Part shown: positions 43,513 through 51,870 of the stretch, piece after piece
Layout of the letters: each line of letters begins with the position of its first letter
Position numbering within the stretch: position 1 is the first letter of the stretch
Origin: Chromohalobacter israelensis
GTDB taxonomy: Bacteria > Pseudomonadota > Gammaproteobacteria > Pseudomonadales > Halomonadaceae
Reading direction: 5' to 3'
NCBI GenBank assembly: GCA_000761475.1
Contig: JQNW01000005.1
Span: 269,929-333,928 of the forward strand
Length of the DNA stretch: 64,000 nucleotides
Notes under the pieces: generated by a model
What the model was told of the DNA's origin: nothing
What the model saw: only the letters and a program-made list of their open reading frames with translations
Databases searched by the model: none
Made by a program: the position numbers and the translations under genes

Positions 43513-44622
43513 TCAGGCCCGTGGCTCGAGTGCGCGCTCCAGCGCGGCCAGCCGACCGGGCACCAGGGCGTCCTCGAGCGTACTGATGCGCAGCACGTGG
43601 CCCAGCGCCGGATGCGCGGGGCGGTGCACGAGCGTGCCGGCCTCGAGCAGCTCGCGGTGCACGCGGGCGGCAAGGTCCGCGTCGGGCAGGCGCACGGCGA
43701 TGAAGTTGGTGGCGCTGGGTGGCACGTCGGCGCCCAGCGTTCGCAGGTGGTCGGCCAAGGCATCGCGACGGGCGTTCACGTCCCGGATGTGTTGTGCGGT
43801 TTCCTCCGGGTGATCGAGCACGGTCTCGGCGGCCGCCAGGGCCAGCGACGAGACGGCATAATGAATGCGCACCTTGTGCATGATGTCGATCAGTGCCGGT
43901 TCGGCAGTGGTGTAACCGATCCGCAGGCCGGCCAGACCATGGGCCTTGGAGAAGGTTCGCAGACGCACCACGCCGGGCCACACCTCACCGGCGGCGGGGG
44001 CGTCGGCATCGTCACGGAAGTCGTGATAGGCCTCGTCGAGCAACAGCGTGCAGTCCTCGGGCAGGGCATTGCGCAGCGCGAGGACGTCGGCATCGCTGTG
44101 CAGGTGGCCGCTGGGGTTGTCGGGGTTGGCCAGATAGACCACGCGGGCTTGTTCATGCACCGCTCTGGCGGCCAGGGCGTCGAGATCCGGCGCCAACCTG
44201 CCGGGGGCGTCGTGGTAGTCGACCTCGACCAGGCGACATCCTTGCCCCTCGGCGAAGTAGCGAAAGGTGGGATAGGTGCCCGCGCTGGCGATCACCGTGC
44301 TGCCGGGATCGCACAGCGTGCGCAGGGCGAGCGCCATCAGGCTGTCGGCGCCGGCATCGACCAGCAGCGCCTCCAGTGGCGTGCCGAGCAGCGAGACGAG
44401 CCGCTGACGCACCTCCATGGCCTCGGCGTCGCCGTAAGCCCGGGCAAGCTCGGCGACCGCGTCGCCAAAGCGCGCCTTGAGCGCCCGGTGCGGCATGTCG
44501 AGGCCTTCGTTGGAGCCCAGCCGATGGGGGACTTCTCGGCCCAGCTTGCGCTCCAGCGCCTTGAGGCCGGGGAAGGGATTGGTCGGGCCCGAGCGGTCTA
44601 GGTGGCGAGCATAGCGGGACAT
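43513..44622 (-). CDS. Histidinol-phosphate aminotransferase-like PLP enzyme
   Basis: A 369-residue fold-type I aminotransferase of the HisC/Cobc group. Conserved elements: LGSNEGLDMP, the ASAGTYPTFRY segment, ANPDNPSGHL, LLLDEAYHDF with the PLP Asp, and TFSKAHGLAGLRIGY with the Schiff-base Lys. Outside a his operon such genes are often broad-specificity (HisC2, aromatic amino acids or phenylalanine). It is the second half of a minus-strand group but is separated from the lipoprotein gene by 75 bases. Confidence 0.88.
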   Translation of the reverse strand: MSRYARHLDRSGPTNPFPGLKALERKLGREVPHRLGSNEGLDMPHRALKARFGDAVAELARAYGDAEAMEVRQRLVSLLGTPLEALLVDAGADSLMALALRTLCDPGSTVIASAGTYPTFRYFAEGQGCRLVEVDYHDAPGRLAPDLDALAARAVHEQARVVYLANPDNPSGHLHSDADVLALRNALPEDCTLLLDEAYHDFRDDADAPAAGEVWPGVVRLRTFSKAHGLAGLRIGYTTAEPALIDIMHKVRIHYAVSSLALAAAETVLDHPEETAQHIRDVNARRDALADHLRTLGADVPPSATNFIAVRLPDADLAARVHRELLEAGTLVHRPAHPALGHVLRISTLEDALVPGRLAALERALEPRA

Positions 44623-44697
44623 GCAAGACTCCTGAGGGCAAAAGGAGCATTGTGCGACCGTGACGGGCCTGAAACAACGTGGCCGGGCCCGTGCCGG

Positions 44698-45195
44698 CTA
44701 CAACGCGCTGGCATCCAGTGCCCCGGCGAGGGTGGCCCGCCAGCTGGGGGCCTCCTCGCCGGGGCGGCGTAGCGTGATTTCCCACTGATAGGGCAGCAGC
44801 TCGCGATCCGACAGCTGGATCACGCCGTTGCCGTCCAGGCGGCTTTCGAGGATCCAGTGATTGGCCGGCGCATCGTCGGCCACCATCGAGGGTGTCCAGT
44901 CGAGGACCTGGGGACCGTCCTCCAGTGCCAGCAGTGCGCGGGCCAGCGTCTCGGTGAGCCTTCCCGCACTGATGCCGAGCGTCGCGTCGACCGTCGGCGG
45001 CGCGAGCATCACGACCATGTCCTGCGACATCCCCGACCAGGGGGGCGAGGCAAGCAGCGCCTCGGCGGCCTGGCTGCTCATGCCGTACACGGCCTGGCGC
45101 ATGTTGCGCGGTTCTTCATCTAGCCCCGCGCACCCCGCCAGCGACAAGCAGAGCGCAAGGAGCCAGACGCGAGGACGCACGCGGTGCCGGGTCAT
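44698..45195 (-). CDS. Lipoprotein, unknown function
   Basis: A 165-residue protein with a lipobox in LSLAGCAG (cleavage before Cys, about residue 22), so it is a lipid-anchored periplasmic protein. The remainder has no domain I recognise; it has alternating strands such as HWILESRLDGNGVIQLSDRELLPYQWEITLRRP, read here only as a beta-rich region. Its start overlaps the stop of the upstream hydrolase gene (ATGA), so the two are coupled. Confidence 0.75.
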   Translation of the reverse strand: MTRHRVRPRVWLLALCLSLAGCAGLDEEPRNMRQAVYGMSSQAAEALLASPPWSGMSQDMVVMLAPPTVDATLGISAGRLTETLARALLALEDGPQVLDWTPSMVADDAPANHWILESRLDGNGVIQLSDRELLPYQWEITLRRPGEEAPSWRATLAGALDASAL

Positions 45196-46190
45196 GGCGA
45201 TTCCCGTGAGCAGGCGTCGGCGGACGTGCCCCGCGAGGTGCCGGCATGCCGCTCGTAGCGTGCCAGAAAGGCGGCCAATTCCTCGAAAAGCGTATCGCGG
45301 ATGGACTGGGCTTCGTTGACGAGATGATGCCGCGCGTCGGGATGGCGGTGTATCTCGGCGTTGGGGAACTTGCCCAGCAGGGTGTCCAGGTTCCACTGCC
45401 AGTCCACGGTGAGGTCCTGTTCGCCCTGCAGGATCAACACCGGCAAGTCACTGGGCGGCATGGACAGCAGCAGGGGAATCCAGTCGCGCATGGCGCTGAC
45501 CCAGGTCAGGGCCAGGCGATCGGGTTGCAAGGGGTCGCCACTGCGCAGGAAATCGGCGAAACCGAGGTCGGTGGTATTGGCGCGAAACCGTCGCGGCACC
45601 GACCGCACGAAGGGGCTGACCACCCGGTGCAGCCAGCTGGATTGCTGCCAGCCCCAAGGACGCACCAGCGGCGCCAGCAGGGCGAGACCGGCCCAGTGGG
45701 TGCGGTGGCCCTGGGTCAGGGCATCGGTGGCCAGAATCGCCGCGCCGGTGCTCTGGCCGATCCCGATCCAGGGCGCGTCGGCGACGTCGAGGCGAGCGAC
45801 CTCCTCGGTCAGCACGCTCAGGCAACTGACGTAATCGTCGAAGTCGTCGATCGAGGCACGCGCGCCACTGGACAGCCCATGGCCGGGGAGATCCCACATC
45901 ACCACTCGCCATCCGCGTGCCAGTACCAGCTCGAGCAGATGGCGGTAGAGTCCCAGGTGATCGAAGTAGCCGTGGACCACGAAGATCGTGCCTTGCGGGT
46001 CGGGCGGACTCCACACCTGGGTCCATAGTCGGAAGCCCCGCGCCTCGATGAAACCGGCGTGCAATGCGACGTCTTCGGCCAGCAAGGGCGTCAGGCGGTA
46101 ATGATCGAGATAGGCGGCCATCGTCGACGAGGGCGGCAGGCCGATCGGCGCCAGCGGGCCTAGGTGTTGCAAGTGGGTAAAGTCGGTCAT
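45192..46190 (-). CDS. Alpha/beta hydrolase, monoacylglycerol lipase-like
   Basis: A 332-residue alpha/beta hydrolase of the PldB/lysophospholipase group (Hydrolase_4). The oxyanion region is VHGYFDHLG, the nucleophile elbow is GIGQSTGAA (Ser), the acid is Asp in LQGEQDLTVDW and the base is His in DARHHLVNE. There is no signal peptide. GQSTG rather than GHSMG is slightly unusual. It starts at ATG 46190 and is coupled to the downstream lipoprotein gene. Likely a monoglyceride or lysophospholipid hydrolase; specific substrate unknown. Confidence 0.85.
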   Translation of the reverse strand: MTDFTHLQHLGPLAPIGLPPSSTMAAYLDHYRLTPLLAEDVALHAGFIEARGFRLWTQVWSPPDPQGTIFVVHGYFDHLGLYRHLLELVLARGWRVVMWDLPGHGLSSGARASIDDFDDYVSCLSVLTEEVARLDVADAPWIGIGQSTGAAILATDALTQGHRTHWAGLALLAPLVRPWGWQQSSWLHRVVSPFVRSVPRRFRANTTDLGFADFLRSGDPLQPDRLALTWVSAMRDWIPLLLSMPPSDLPVLILQGEQDLTVDWQWNLDTLLGKFPNAEIHRHPDARHHLVNEAQSIRDTLFEELAAFLARYERHAGTSRGTSADACSRESP

Positions 46191-46356
46191 GCGGTTCTCC
46201 CGGTGACGTCCATGCTAGCGCCCGCAAGGCTTTGAAGCTACCGGGAAATTGTCATGTCTCGCCCGGCGAGATAGGGCGGTGTCGCGCGGCAGGGGGCGAC
46301 GCGTGCACGCTCAGACCAATGGGGGAGGTGACAGGACGTCCATTCCGGTCTAATTT

Positions 46357-46373
46357 GTGGAATTATTTTCCAC
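46357..46373. promoter_or_regulatory. Palindrome upstream of glcB, possible GntR-type operator
   Basis: GTGGAA-TTATT-TTCCAC forms a perfect 6-bp inverted repeat with a 5-base centre, 29 bases upstream of the malate synthase start. The size and symmetry fit a dimeric repressor site of the GntR kind (GlcC/FadR style). No regulator gene is adjacent, so identity is inference. Confidence 0.4.
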
Positions 46374-46401
46374 GTTTGAGGCGATGCCCGAGGAGAGCCG
46401 C

Positions 46402-48633
46402 ATGACAGACCGTACGACACGCCATCGTTTGCAGGTGGCCAGCCAGCTCGACCGTTTCATCAACGACGAAGCGTTGCCGGGAACGGGCGTCGACCCCGAG
46501 GCCTTCTGGGCCGGGTTCGATGCCTTGGTCCACGAGCTCGCGCCCACCAATCGTGACCTGCTGGCCGAGCGCGAGCGACTGCAGGACGAACTGGACGCCT
46601 GGCACAAGGCGAACCCCGGGCCGGTGCGGGACATGGCCGCTTATCGTGCCTTCCTGAAGGACATCGGTTATCTGGTCGAGGCGCCGGCCAAGGTGCAGGC
46701 CACCACCGCCAATGTCGATGACGAGATCGCCGTGCAGGCGGGGCCCCAGCTGGTGGTGCCGGTAAGCAACGCGCGTTATGCCCTCAATGCCGCCAATGCG
46801 CGTTGGGGCAGCCTTTACGACGCGCTCTACGGCACCGACGTGATTCCCGAGACGGACGGCGCCGAAAAAAGCCAGGGCTACAACCCCAAGCGTGGCGAAA
46901 AGGTCATCGCCTACGCACGCGGCGTGCTCGACCAGGCAGCCCCCCTGGCCGAGGGCACGCATGCCGAGGCGAGCGCTTATGCTCTGCGTGACGGCAAGCT
47001 GGTGGTGACCCTGCAGGGCGGCGGTGAGACGGGGCTGGCCGATCCTGCGCAACTGGTCGGTTACCGAGGCGAGGCACAGGCGCCCACGGCGGTGCTGCTC
47101 GCCAATCATGGCCTGCATCTGGAAGTCCAGTTCGACGCCACCCACCCCATCGGCAAGACCGATCCGGCCCACGTCAAGGACGTGCTGGTCGAGGCGGCGG
47201 TGAGCACCATCATGGACTGCGAGGACTCCGTGGCGGCCGTGGACGCCGACGACAAGACGCTGGTCTATCGCAACTGGCTGGGGCTGATGAAGGGCGACCT
47301 CGAGGAGCGCTTCGACAAGGGCGGCAAGACGGTGACGCGCGCCCTCAACCCGGACCGTGACTACACGGTCCCCGGCGGTGGCGAGTTGCGCCTGCCCGGA
47401 CGCTCTTTGCTGTTCGTGCGCAATGTCGGCCATCTGATGACCACGCCGGCCGTGCTCGATGGCGATGGCAACGAGATTCCCGAGGGAATGCTGGATGGCG
47501 TGGTCACCAGTCTGCTGGCGATTCACGACCTCAAGAAAGGCGACGGCGCAGCTCCGTCCGCCACGGCACCGGAGGCCAAGCGTAATAGCCGGACGGGATC
47601 GGTCTATATCGTCAAGCCCAAGATGCACGGCCCCAGGGAAGTGGCCTTCGCCAACAGCCTGTTCATGCGCATCGAGGACATGCTGGGCCTGCCGCGCGAT
47701 ACCCTCAAGATGGGCATCATGGATGAGGAGCGGCGTACCTCGATCAACCTCGATGCGTGCATTCACGAGGCGGCGTCCCGCGTGGCGTTCATCAACACCG
47801 GCTTCCTCGACCGTACCGGCGACGAGATGCATACCGCCATGGAAGCCGGCCCCATGCTGCGCAAGGGGGAGATGAAGGGCACCAAGTGGATCGCGGCCTA
47901 CGAAAAGAACAATGTCCAGACCGGCTTGGCGTGCGGCCTGCGCGGCCGGGCGCAGATCGGCAAGGGCATGTGGGCCATGCCGGAGCTGATGGCAGCGATG
48001 CTCGAGCAGAAGATCGGCCATCCCCAGGCCGGTGCGACCACGGCCTGGGTGCCGTCACCCACCGCCGCCGTGCTGCATGCCCTGCACTACCATCAGGTCG
48101 ATGTCGCGACGATTCAGCGTGAACTGGAGGCCAAGCCCGGTGGCGACTTTCTCGACGATCTGCTCACCGTGCCGGTGGTCGAAAGCGCGGCTTCGGGCGC
48201 TAACAAGAACCCGAGCTGGTCCGACGACGAGATTCAGCAGGAGCTGGATAACAACTGTCAGGGCATCCTCGGTTATGTGGTGCGCTGGGTCGAGCATGGC
48301 GTGGGCTGCTCCAAGGTGCCGGACATCCACGACGTGGGGCTGATGGAGGATCGCGCGACGTTGCGTATCTCCAGTCAGCACATTGCCAACTGGCTGCATC
48401 ACGGCATCGTCAGCGAGGCACGGGTACGCGAGACGCTGGAGCGCATGGCCAAGGTGGTCGACGACCAGAATGCCCACGATCCCGACTATACGCCGATGAC
48501 CTCGCACCTGGCGGAGTCCTGCGCCTTTCAGGCGGCATCCGACCTGATCTTCAAGGGGCGTGAGCAGCCCGCCGGCTACACCGAGCCGCTGCTGCATCAC
48601 TGGCGCGCGGTGCACAAGGCAAAGTTGGGTTGA
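46402..48633 (+). CDS. glcB: Malate synthase G
   Basis: A 743-residue monomeric malate synthase, length typical for isoform G. ATG 46402 follows GAGGAG and gives [13 protein letters not shown]; upstream in-frame ATGs are unlikely. Features: [12 protein letters not shown] in the TIM barrel with Mg-binding acids ([12 protein letters not shown]), [19 protein letters not shown], the glyoxylate-binding region and the C-terminal plug carrying catalytic Asp near [18 protein letters not shown]. It condenses glyoxylate and acetyl-CoA to malate, and would serve glycolate or C2 use. It stands alone; glcDEF are not in the window. Confidence 0.97.
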   Translation: MTDRTTRHRLQVASQLDRFINDEALPGTGVDPEAFWAGFDALVHELAPTNRDLLAERERLQDELDAWHKANPGPVRDMAAYRAFLKDIGYLVEAPAKVQATTANVDDEIAVQAGPQLVVPVSNARYALNAANARWGSLYDALYGTDVIPETDGAEKSQGYNPKRGEKVIAYARGVLDQAAPLAEGTHAEASAYALRDGKLVVTLQGGGETGLADPAQLVGYRGEAQAPTAVLLANHGLHLEVQFDATHPIGKTDPAHVKDVLVEAAVSTIMDCEDSVAAVDADDKTLVYRNWLGLMKGDLEERFDKGGKTVTRALNPDRDYTVPGGGELRLPGRSLLFVRNVGHLMTTPAVLDGDGNEIPEGMLDGVVTSLLAIHDLKKGDGAAPSATAPEAKRNSRTGSVYIVKPKMHGPREVAFANSLFMRIEDMLGLPRDTLKMGIMDEERRTSINLDACIHEAASRVAFINTGFLDRTGDEMHTAMEAGPMLRKGEMKGTKWIAAYEKNNVQTGLACGLRGRAQIGKGMWAMPELMAAMLEQKIGHPQAGATTAWVPSPTAAVLHALHYHQVDVATIQRELEAKPGGDFLDDLLTVPVVESAASGANKNPSWSDDEIQQELDNNCQGILGYVVRWVEHGVGCSKVPDIHDVGLMEDRATLRISSQHIANWLHHGIVSEARVRETLERMAKVVDDQNAHDPDYTPMTSHLAESCAFQAASDLIFKGREQPAGYTEPLLHHWRAVHKAKLG

Positions 48634-48860
48634 TCTGAGCTGGGCGCCGAGGCTAACTCTTTTCTCGGCGCTCATCATCTGAACCTGGCATCCCGTTTTC
48701 TGTCATGTCAGAATTTTTGCCGCTTTTGAACGCAAAAGTTTGGCGAGCTACGTCGCTCGTCAGGCTGCACATGGCTGCCGCATAGTGTAAGGGTGTTTTT
48801 AATACTCATTTCAGCTTTATGGGATATAAAGTATTTGTACCCAATGAAATGAGGTGTGCC
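48634..48860. other. Junction between chromosome and the copper island
   Basis: A hairpin GCGCCGAG/CTCGGCGC (near 48643-48676) follows glcB. From about 48700 the sequence becomes AT-rich and stays so to about 55830. No integrase, tRNA or repeat is visible at the junction. No gene is supported within this spacer. Confidence 0.4.
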
Positions 48861-49277
48861 ATGAAAGTGAAAATGATTGCATTGACAGCTCTTATCTCCA
48901 GCGTGTTAGCAATTCCTGCTGTTGCGAGCGTTGGTCATGATGGTGGCGTTCCCGCGCTAGAAGATGGTGTTTCATCGAGTCAGATGATTAGCAATGGCAA
49001 CGAAAACCGATATGCTGTGTCTATTGATAAGCCGACTACTTTAACAGTAACAAGTGAGCACTATGCTGGTAGTTCTAGCCGTGGAAACTATCTGAGGGCG
49101 GTGCTCTATGACGCATCAGGAGAAATGGTTGCCACAGCGTCAGATCCTGATGGGCACTTTTCTCTTGTCAGGTCATTAGAGCCAGGAGATTATCAGCTTA
49201 TGGTTACTGGAAGTACTACCATGGGAGGCGCTCATGAAAGTCGGAATACCTACCAGCTCCACACCCAATATCAATAA
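48861..49277 (+). CDS. Periplasmic protein with PPC-like beta domain
   Basis: A 138-residue protein from ATG 48861 behind GAGGTG. A signal peptide (about residues 1-22, ending PAVA) precedes a small beta-sandwich of the bacterial pre-peptidase C-terminal kind: NRYAVSIDKPTTLTV, LRAVLYDASGEMVATAS and SLEPGDYQLMVTGS. These domains occur in secreted enzymes and as stand-alone proteins. The codon use is AT-rich and unlike the flanking chromosome. It may be secreted along with the island's redox proteins; function unknown. Confidence 0.7.
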   Translation: MKVKMIALTALISSVLAIPAVASVGHDGGVPALEDGVSSSQMISNGNENRYAVSIDKPTTLTVTSEHYAGSSSRGNYLRAVLYDASGEMVATASDPDGHFSLVRSLEPGDYQLMVTGSTTMGGAHESRNTYQLHTQYQ

Positions 49278-49366
49278 GTGATGCATGGTAAATTAAGGGC
49301 CGGCTGACTGGAGTTGGCCGGTTCTTCTTATAAGGTGCAATCCTAAAATAGCATAGGGTGTGGATA

Positions 49367-49879
49367 ATGAAGGCAACGGACTCATATAAATACTATGGCG
49401 TTGTTAGTCGCGTATTACATTGGATAACTGCTATATTAGTGATTGTGCAGTTAATCGATGTATATATGCGCAGCTTGGCCCCCAAAAATATTTTCAGCCA
49501 ATATGTACAGCCGTGGCATATGACGATAGGGGTTTCTATTTTGGGGGTAATGTTGCTCCGTATGATCTGGTTGTTGGTGCAGAGAAAGCATAGGCCACGA
49601 AGTAGAAGTGTAATGGCAAGGTTTGGGCATTTTAGTATATACGTTGTTCTGATCGCTATCCCGTTGAGTGGCTTGTTGCAAGGTTATCCCGTTTTAGTTT
49701 TTGATACTCTTATGACAAAAGGTATTGACACAAAATGGGATACGATTTTTCAGGAGCTGCATGGTCCACTTGCTTATATACTGACAGCGTTGATTGCAGG
49801 ACATGTGTTTATGGCCATATTGCACCGCCTAGTGCATCGTGACGGAACTTGGGAAAAAATGATAGGGAAAAAGAAATAG
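49367..49879 (+). CDS. Cytochrome b561 family protein
   Basis: A 170-residue inner-membrane protein with four transmembrane helices. Haem-ligand histidines are visible in RVLHWITA (helix 1), QPWHMTIGV (helix 2) and GPLAYILTALIAGHVF and ILHRLVH (last helix), the usual b561 pattern. Start at ATG 49367. Members pass electrons from quinol to periplasmic partners. It precedes a group of copper-related genes and could serve a periplasmic cupredoxin, which is inference from context only. Confidence 0.88.
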   Translation: MKATDSYKYYGVVSRVLHWITAILVIVQLIDVYMRSLAPKNIFSQYVQPWHMTIGVSILGVMLLRMIWLLVQRKHRPRSRSVMARFGHFSIYVVLIAIPLSGLLQGYPVLVFDTLMTKGIDTKWDTIFQELHGPLAYILTALIAGHVFMAILHRLVHRDGTWEKMIGKKK

Positions 49880-49958
49880 CTTCGGTTAAGATTTTGTCGG
49901 GTGTAAAAAGGAGGGGAGCTGCTCCCCTCTAAAAGCCAGGCTGCGATGAAAATATTTT

Positions 49959-50396
49959 CTAAAAAGTCATGAAAGAATGGTTTTTATTATTTTTAAATTC
50001 ATAGATTTCAAAGGGTGCTTCTTGAGCCCCGGGCATGCCTGGGGATCCTTTCGGCATGCCGGCAAGGCCGATGCCATTTATATCTGGTTGTTTAGAGAAA
50101 AGCGTTGCTAGTGCTTTCTTAGGAACGTGGCCCTCGATCCAATACTTACCCATTTCAAGGGTATGGCATGAAGCCAGGTTCTTGGGCACTCCTGCTTGCT
50201 TCTTGATACTATCCAGAGCAACATCATCTACGATCGTGATCTTGACATCTTGCGTTTCAAGGTAATGTGCATAAGCCGTGCAACAGTCGCACCTTGGATC
50301 TTTGTAAAGAGTTGCCTCGGCAGGTAGGTCGTTTGCCGACACGGCCGTTGTTGCCAAGAAGCTACATGCCAGTAGTGGAGCAAGGAGTCGTTTCAT
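49959..50396 (-). CDS. DUF411 metal-binding periplasmic protein
   Basis: A 145-residue protein with a signal peptide (about residues 1-21, ending VSAND) and the DUF411 thioredoxin-like domain: KDPRCDCCTAYAHYL (Cys-Asp-Cys-Cys near residues 35-38), then CHTLEMGKYWIEGHVP with its His and Met. DUF411 proteins accompany copper and cadmium/silver systems and bind Cu(I). ATG 50396 is preferred to a longer frame; it follows AAGGAT and the stop of the small membrane gene by 10 bases, so both share the MerR-type promoter at 50575-50606. Confidence 0.85.
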   Translation of the reverse strand: MKRLLAPLLACSFLATTAVSANDLPAEATLYKDPRCDCCTAYAHYLETQDVKITIVDDVALDSIKKQAGVPKNLASCHTLEMGKYWIEGHVPKKALATLFSKQPDINGIGLAGMPKGSPGMPGAQEAPFEIYEFKNNKNHSFMTF

Positions 50397-50406
50397 GGCT
50401 GTATCC

Positions 50407-50541
50407 TTAATGAGGACGCCTGAAGAGATACTTAATGAGAGAAGCAATGCTCAACCCAATAAGTAACAGTAATGTTAGTGGCATAAGCCACCCTATCCAT
50501 CCCATTGAACCCATTAAAGCGAAACATTCTGAATTCATCAT
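50407..50541 (-). CDS. 44-residue hydrophobic membrane protein in the copper island
   Basis: A 44-residue frame beginning with tandem ATG codons at 50541. It encodes a single transmembrane helix (WLMPLTLLLLIGLSIASLI) with a basic tail (KYLFRRPH) and two Met and one Cys in its N-terminus (MMNSECF, then MGSMGW). A Shine-Dalgarno-like GAGGA precedes it and it ends 10 bases before the DUF411 gene on the same strand. Small membrane proteins of this kind occur in copper-export operons. The reading is strengthened by the promoter that lies exactly upstream. Confidence 0.6.
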   Translation of the reverse strand: MMNSECFALMGSMGWIGWLMPLTLLLLIGLSIASLIKYLFRRPH

Positions 50542-50574
50542 GAAAATCCTCGTGGAAGTGCTATCCTAAGATGC

Positions 50575-50606
50575 AGGATACGACCTTTGTGTTGCCCAAA
50601 GGTCAA
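50575..50606 (-). promoter_or_regulatory. CueR/MerR-type promoter with long spacer
   Basis: On the minus strand -35 TTGACC (50606-50601) and -10 TATCCT (50580-50575) are 20 bp apart. The spacer contains the dyad CAAAGGTC/GACCTTTG (50589-50582 and 50604-50597). Over-long spacing with a central dyad is the MerR-family design, and TTGACCTT...AAGGTC resembles CueR operators. It drives the small membrane gene and DUF411. Confidence 0.7.
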
Positions 50607-50718
50607 GCTTTAGAAATGACCATATTTTTGTTAGCATGATAAGAATAATCGTATTCAGGATCATTTCAGGTTATACCTCTATAAAGAATCGACACTCATA
50701 CTTATAGGAAAGCCTTTT

Positions 50719-51195
50719 ATGTATAAGAAGCATCTGGTATCAAGCCTTTTGGCAATCTCGTTGAGTACGCTGGCGGCGGCTTCCTGGGCCTCGGCCGGGC
50801 ATGGAAATAGCGAAAAGGTGAGTGACGCTGACGTTGATCGCACCATCACGGTGGAAGCGGGAGACATGTGGTTTGATCCTGAGGACATTGAGGCCTCTAC
50901 CGGGGAAACCATTAAATTCGAGATCACTAACACGGGTAGTATAGAACACGAGTTCACAATTGGAGACGAGTCTGCTCAAGAGGAGCATCGTGATATGATG
51001 CAAGAAATGAGTGAAGGCGATGGTGGACATCATATGTCGGAAGGTAGTGATGGCATGGCTTCGGTGACCATCGAACCCGGTGAGACTGAAGAGCTGGTTT
51101 GGACGGTTCCGGATAGTGTTAAAAACCTAGAGTATGCCTGCAACATCCCTGGGCATTATGAGTCAGGTATGTATGGGAACGTTACAGTGAAATGA
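50719..51195 (+). CDS. Periplasmic cupredoxin-domain protein
   Basis: A 158-residue protein with a signal peptide (about residues 1-26) and a plastocyanin-like cupredoxin domain. Type 1 copper ligands are visible: His in the IEHEF segment and the C-terminal loop YACNIPGHYESGM with Cys, His and Met. A Met/His-rich insertion (residues about 92-115) contains EEHRDMMQEM and GHHMSEGSDGM, suited to extra copper. Such cupredoxins carry electrons or buffer copper. It is divergent from the DUF411 unit and is followed by the response regulator gene after 10 bases. Confidence 0.85.
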   Translation: MYKKHLVSSLLAISLSTLAAASWASAGHGNSEKVSDADVDRTITVEAGDMWFDPEDIEASTGETIKFEITNTGSIEHEFTIGDESAQEEHRDMMQEMSEGDGGHHMSEGSDGMASVTIEPGETEELVWTVPDSVKNLEYACNIPGHYESGMYGNVTVK

Positions 51196-51204
51196 TGTGA
51201 ATAT

Positions 51205-51870
51205 ATGAGACTGTTGCTTCTTGAAGATGATGATCTGCTTGCCGATAGCTTATCGGAAAGCTTGAAGGACAACGGTTACCTCGTTGACGTGGCCGACTCG
51301 ATAAAAGCGGCCACGTCACTTGTGGCAACCGAGTGTTATGAACTGGCTGTTATCGATATTGGCCTGCCGGATGGCTCTGGCCTTGACTTGATTGCACATT
51401 GGCGTAAGCAAAAGGTTGGCATGCCTATTTTGGTTCTTACGGCAAGGGATACTTGGGAAGATAAAGTGTCCGGGTTAGAAACTGGTGCAGATGATTATTT
51501 GACAAAGCCATTTCATGAGGCCGAGTTGTTGGCGAGGCTTAAAGCATTGCTTAGACGCCGCTCTGGAAGTGTGTCTCAAATACTGACAGTTAATGGGGTT
51601 TCTTTAGATGAGGCTGGGCAATCAGTTTGTACAGAAAGTCTTCCTTGGCGTTCGCTAACGGCAACTGAATATCGACTGTTGCGTTACCTGATGCACCACC
51701 CCGATCGTGTGCATTCTAAAGGTCATTTGCTTGATCAACTTTACGCGCTTGAACAAGATGCAGCTGAATCTAATCTGGTGGAGGTATATATTGCCCGGCT
51801 GCGCCGGTATTTAGGTAAGGAATTGATACAAACACGTCGCGGCCAGGGGTACTTATTTGTATCGCATTGA
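51205..51870 (+). CDS. OmpR-family response regulator
   Basis: A 221-residue response regulator. The receiver has LLLEDDDLL at its start, phospho-Asp in LAVIDIGLPDGS (about Asp51), Thr in LVLTARD and Lys in LTKPFH. The C-terminal winged helix spans about 125-218 (LTATEYRLLRYLMHHP, VEVYIARLRRYLGKELIQTRRGQGYLF). It is of the QseB/PmrA/CusR type. The histidine kinase gene overlaps its end, so the pair is coupled, and copper genes flank it on both sides. Confidence 0.93.
   Translation: MRLLLLEDDDLLADSLSESLKDNGYLVDVADSIKAATSLVATECYELAVIDIGLPDGSGLDLIAHWRKQKVGMPILVLTARDTWEDKVSGLETGADDYLTKPFHEAELLARLKALLRRRSGSVSQILTVNGVSLDEAGQSVCTESLPWRSLTATEYRLLRYLMHHPDRVHSKGHLLDQLYALEQDAAESNLVEVYIARLRRYLGKELIQTRRGQGYLFVSH

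Noticed and set aside
46363..48021. Long minus-strand open frame across the glcB gene (552 codons)
   Set aside because: It is antisense to a clear malate synthase gene, its composition is the shadow of GC-rich codons, and no family motif is seen.
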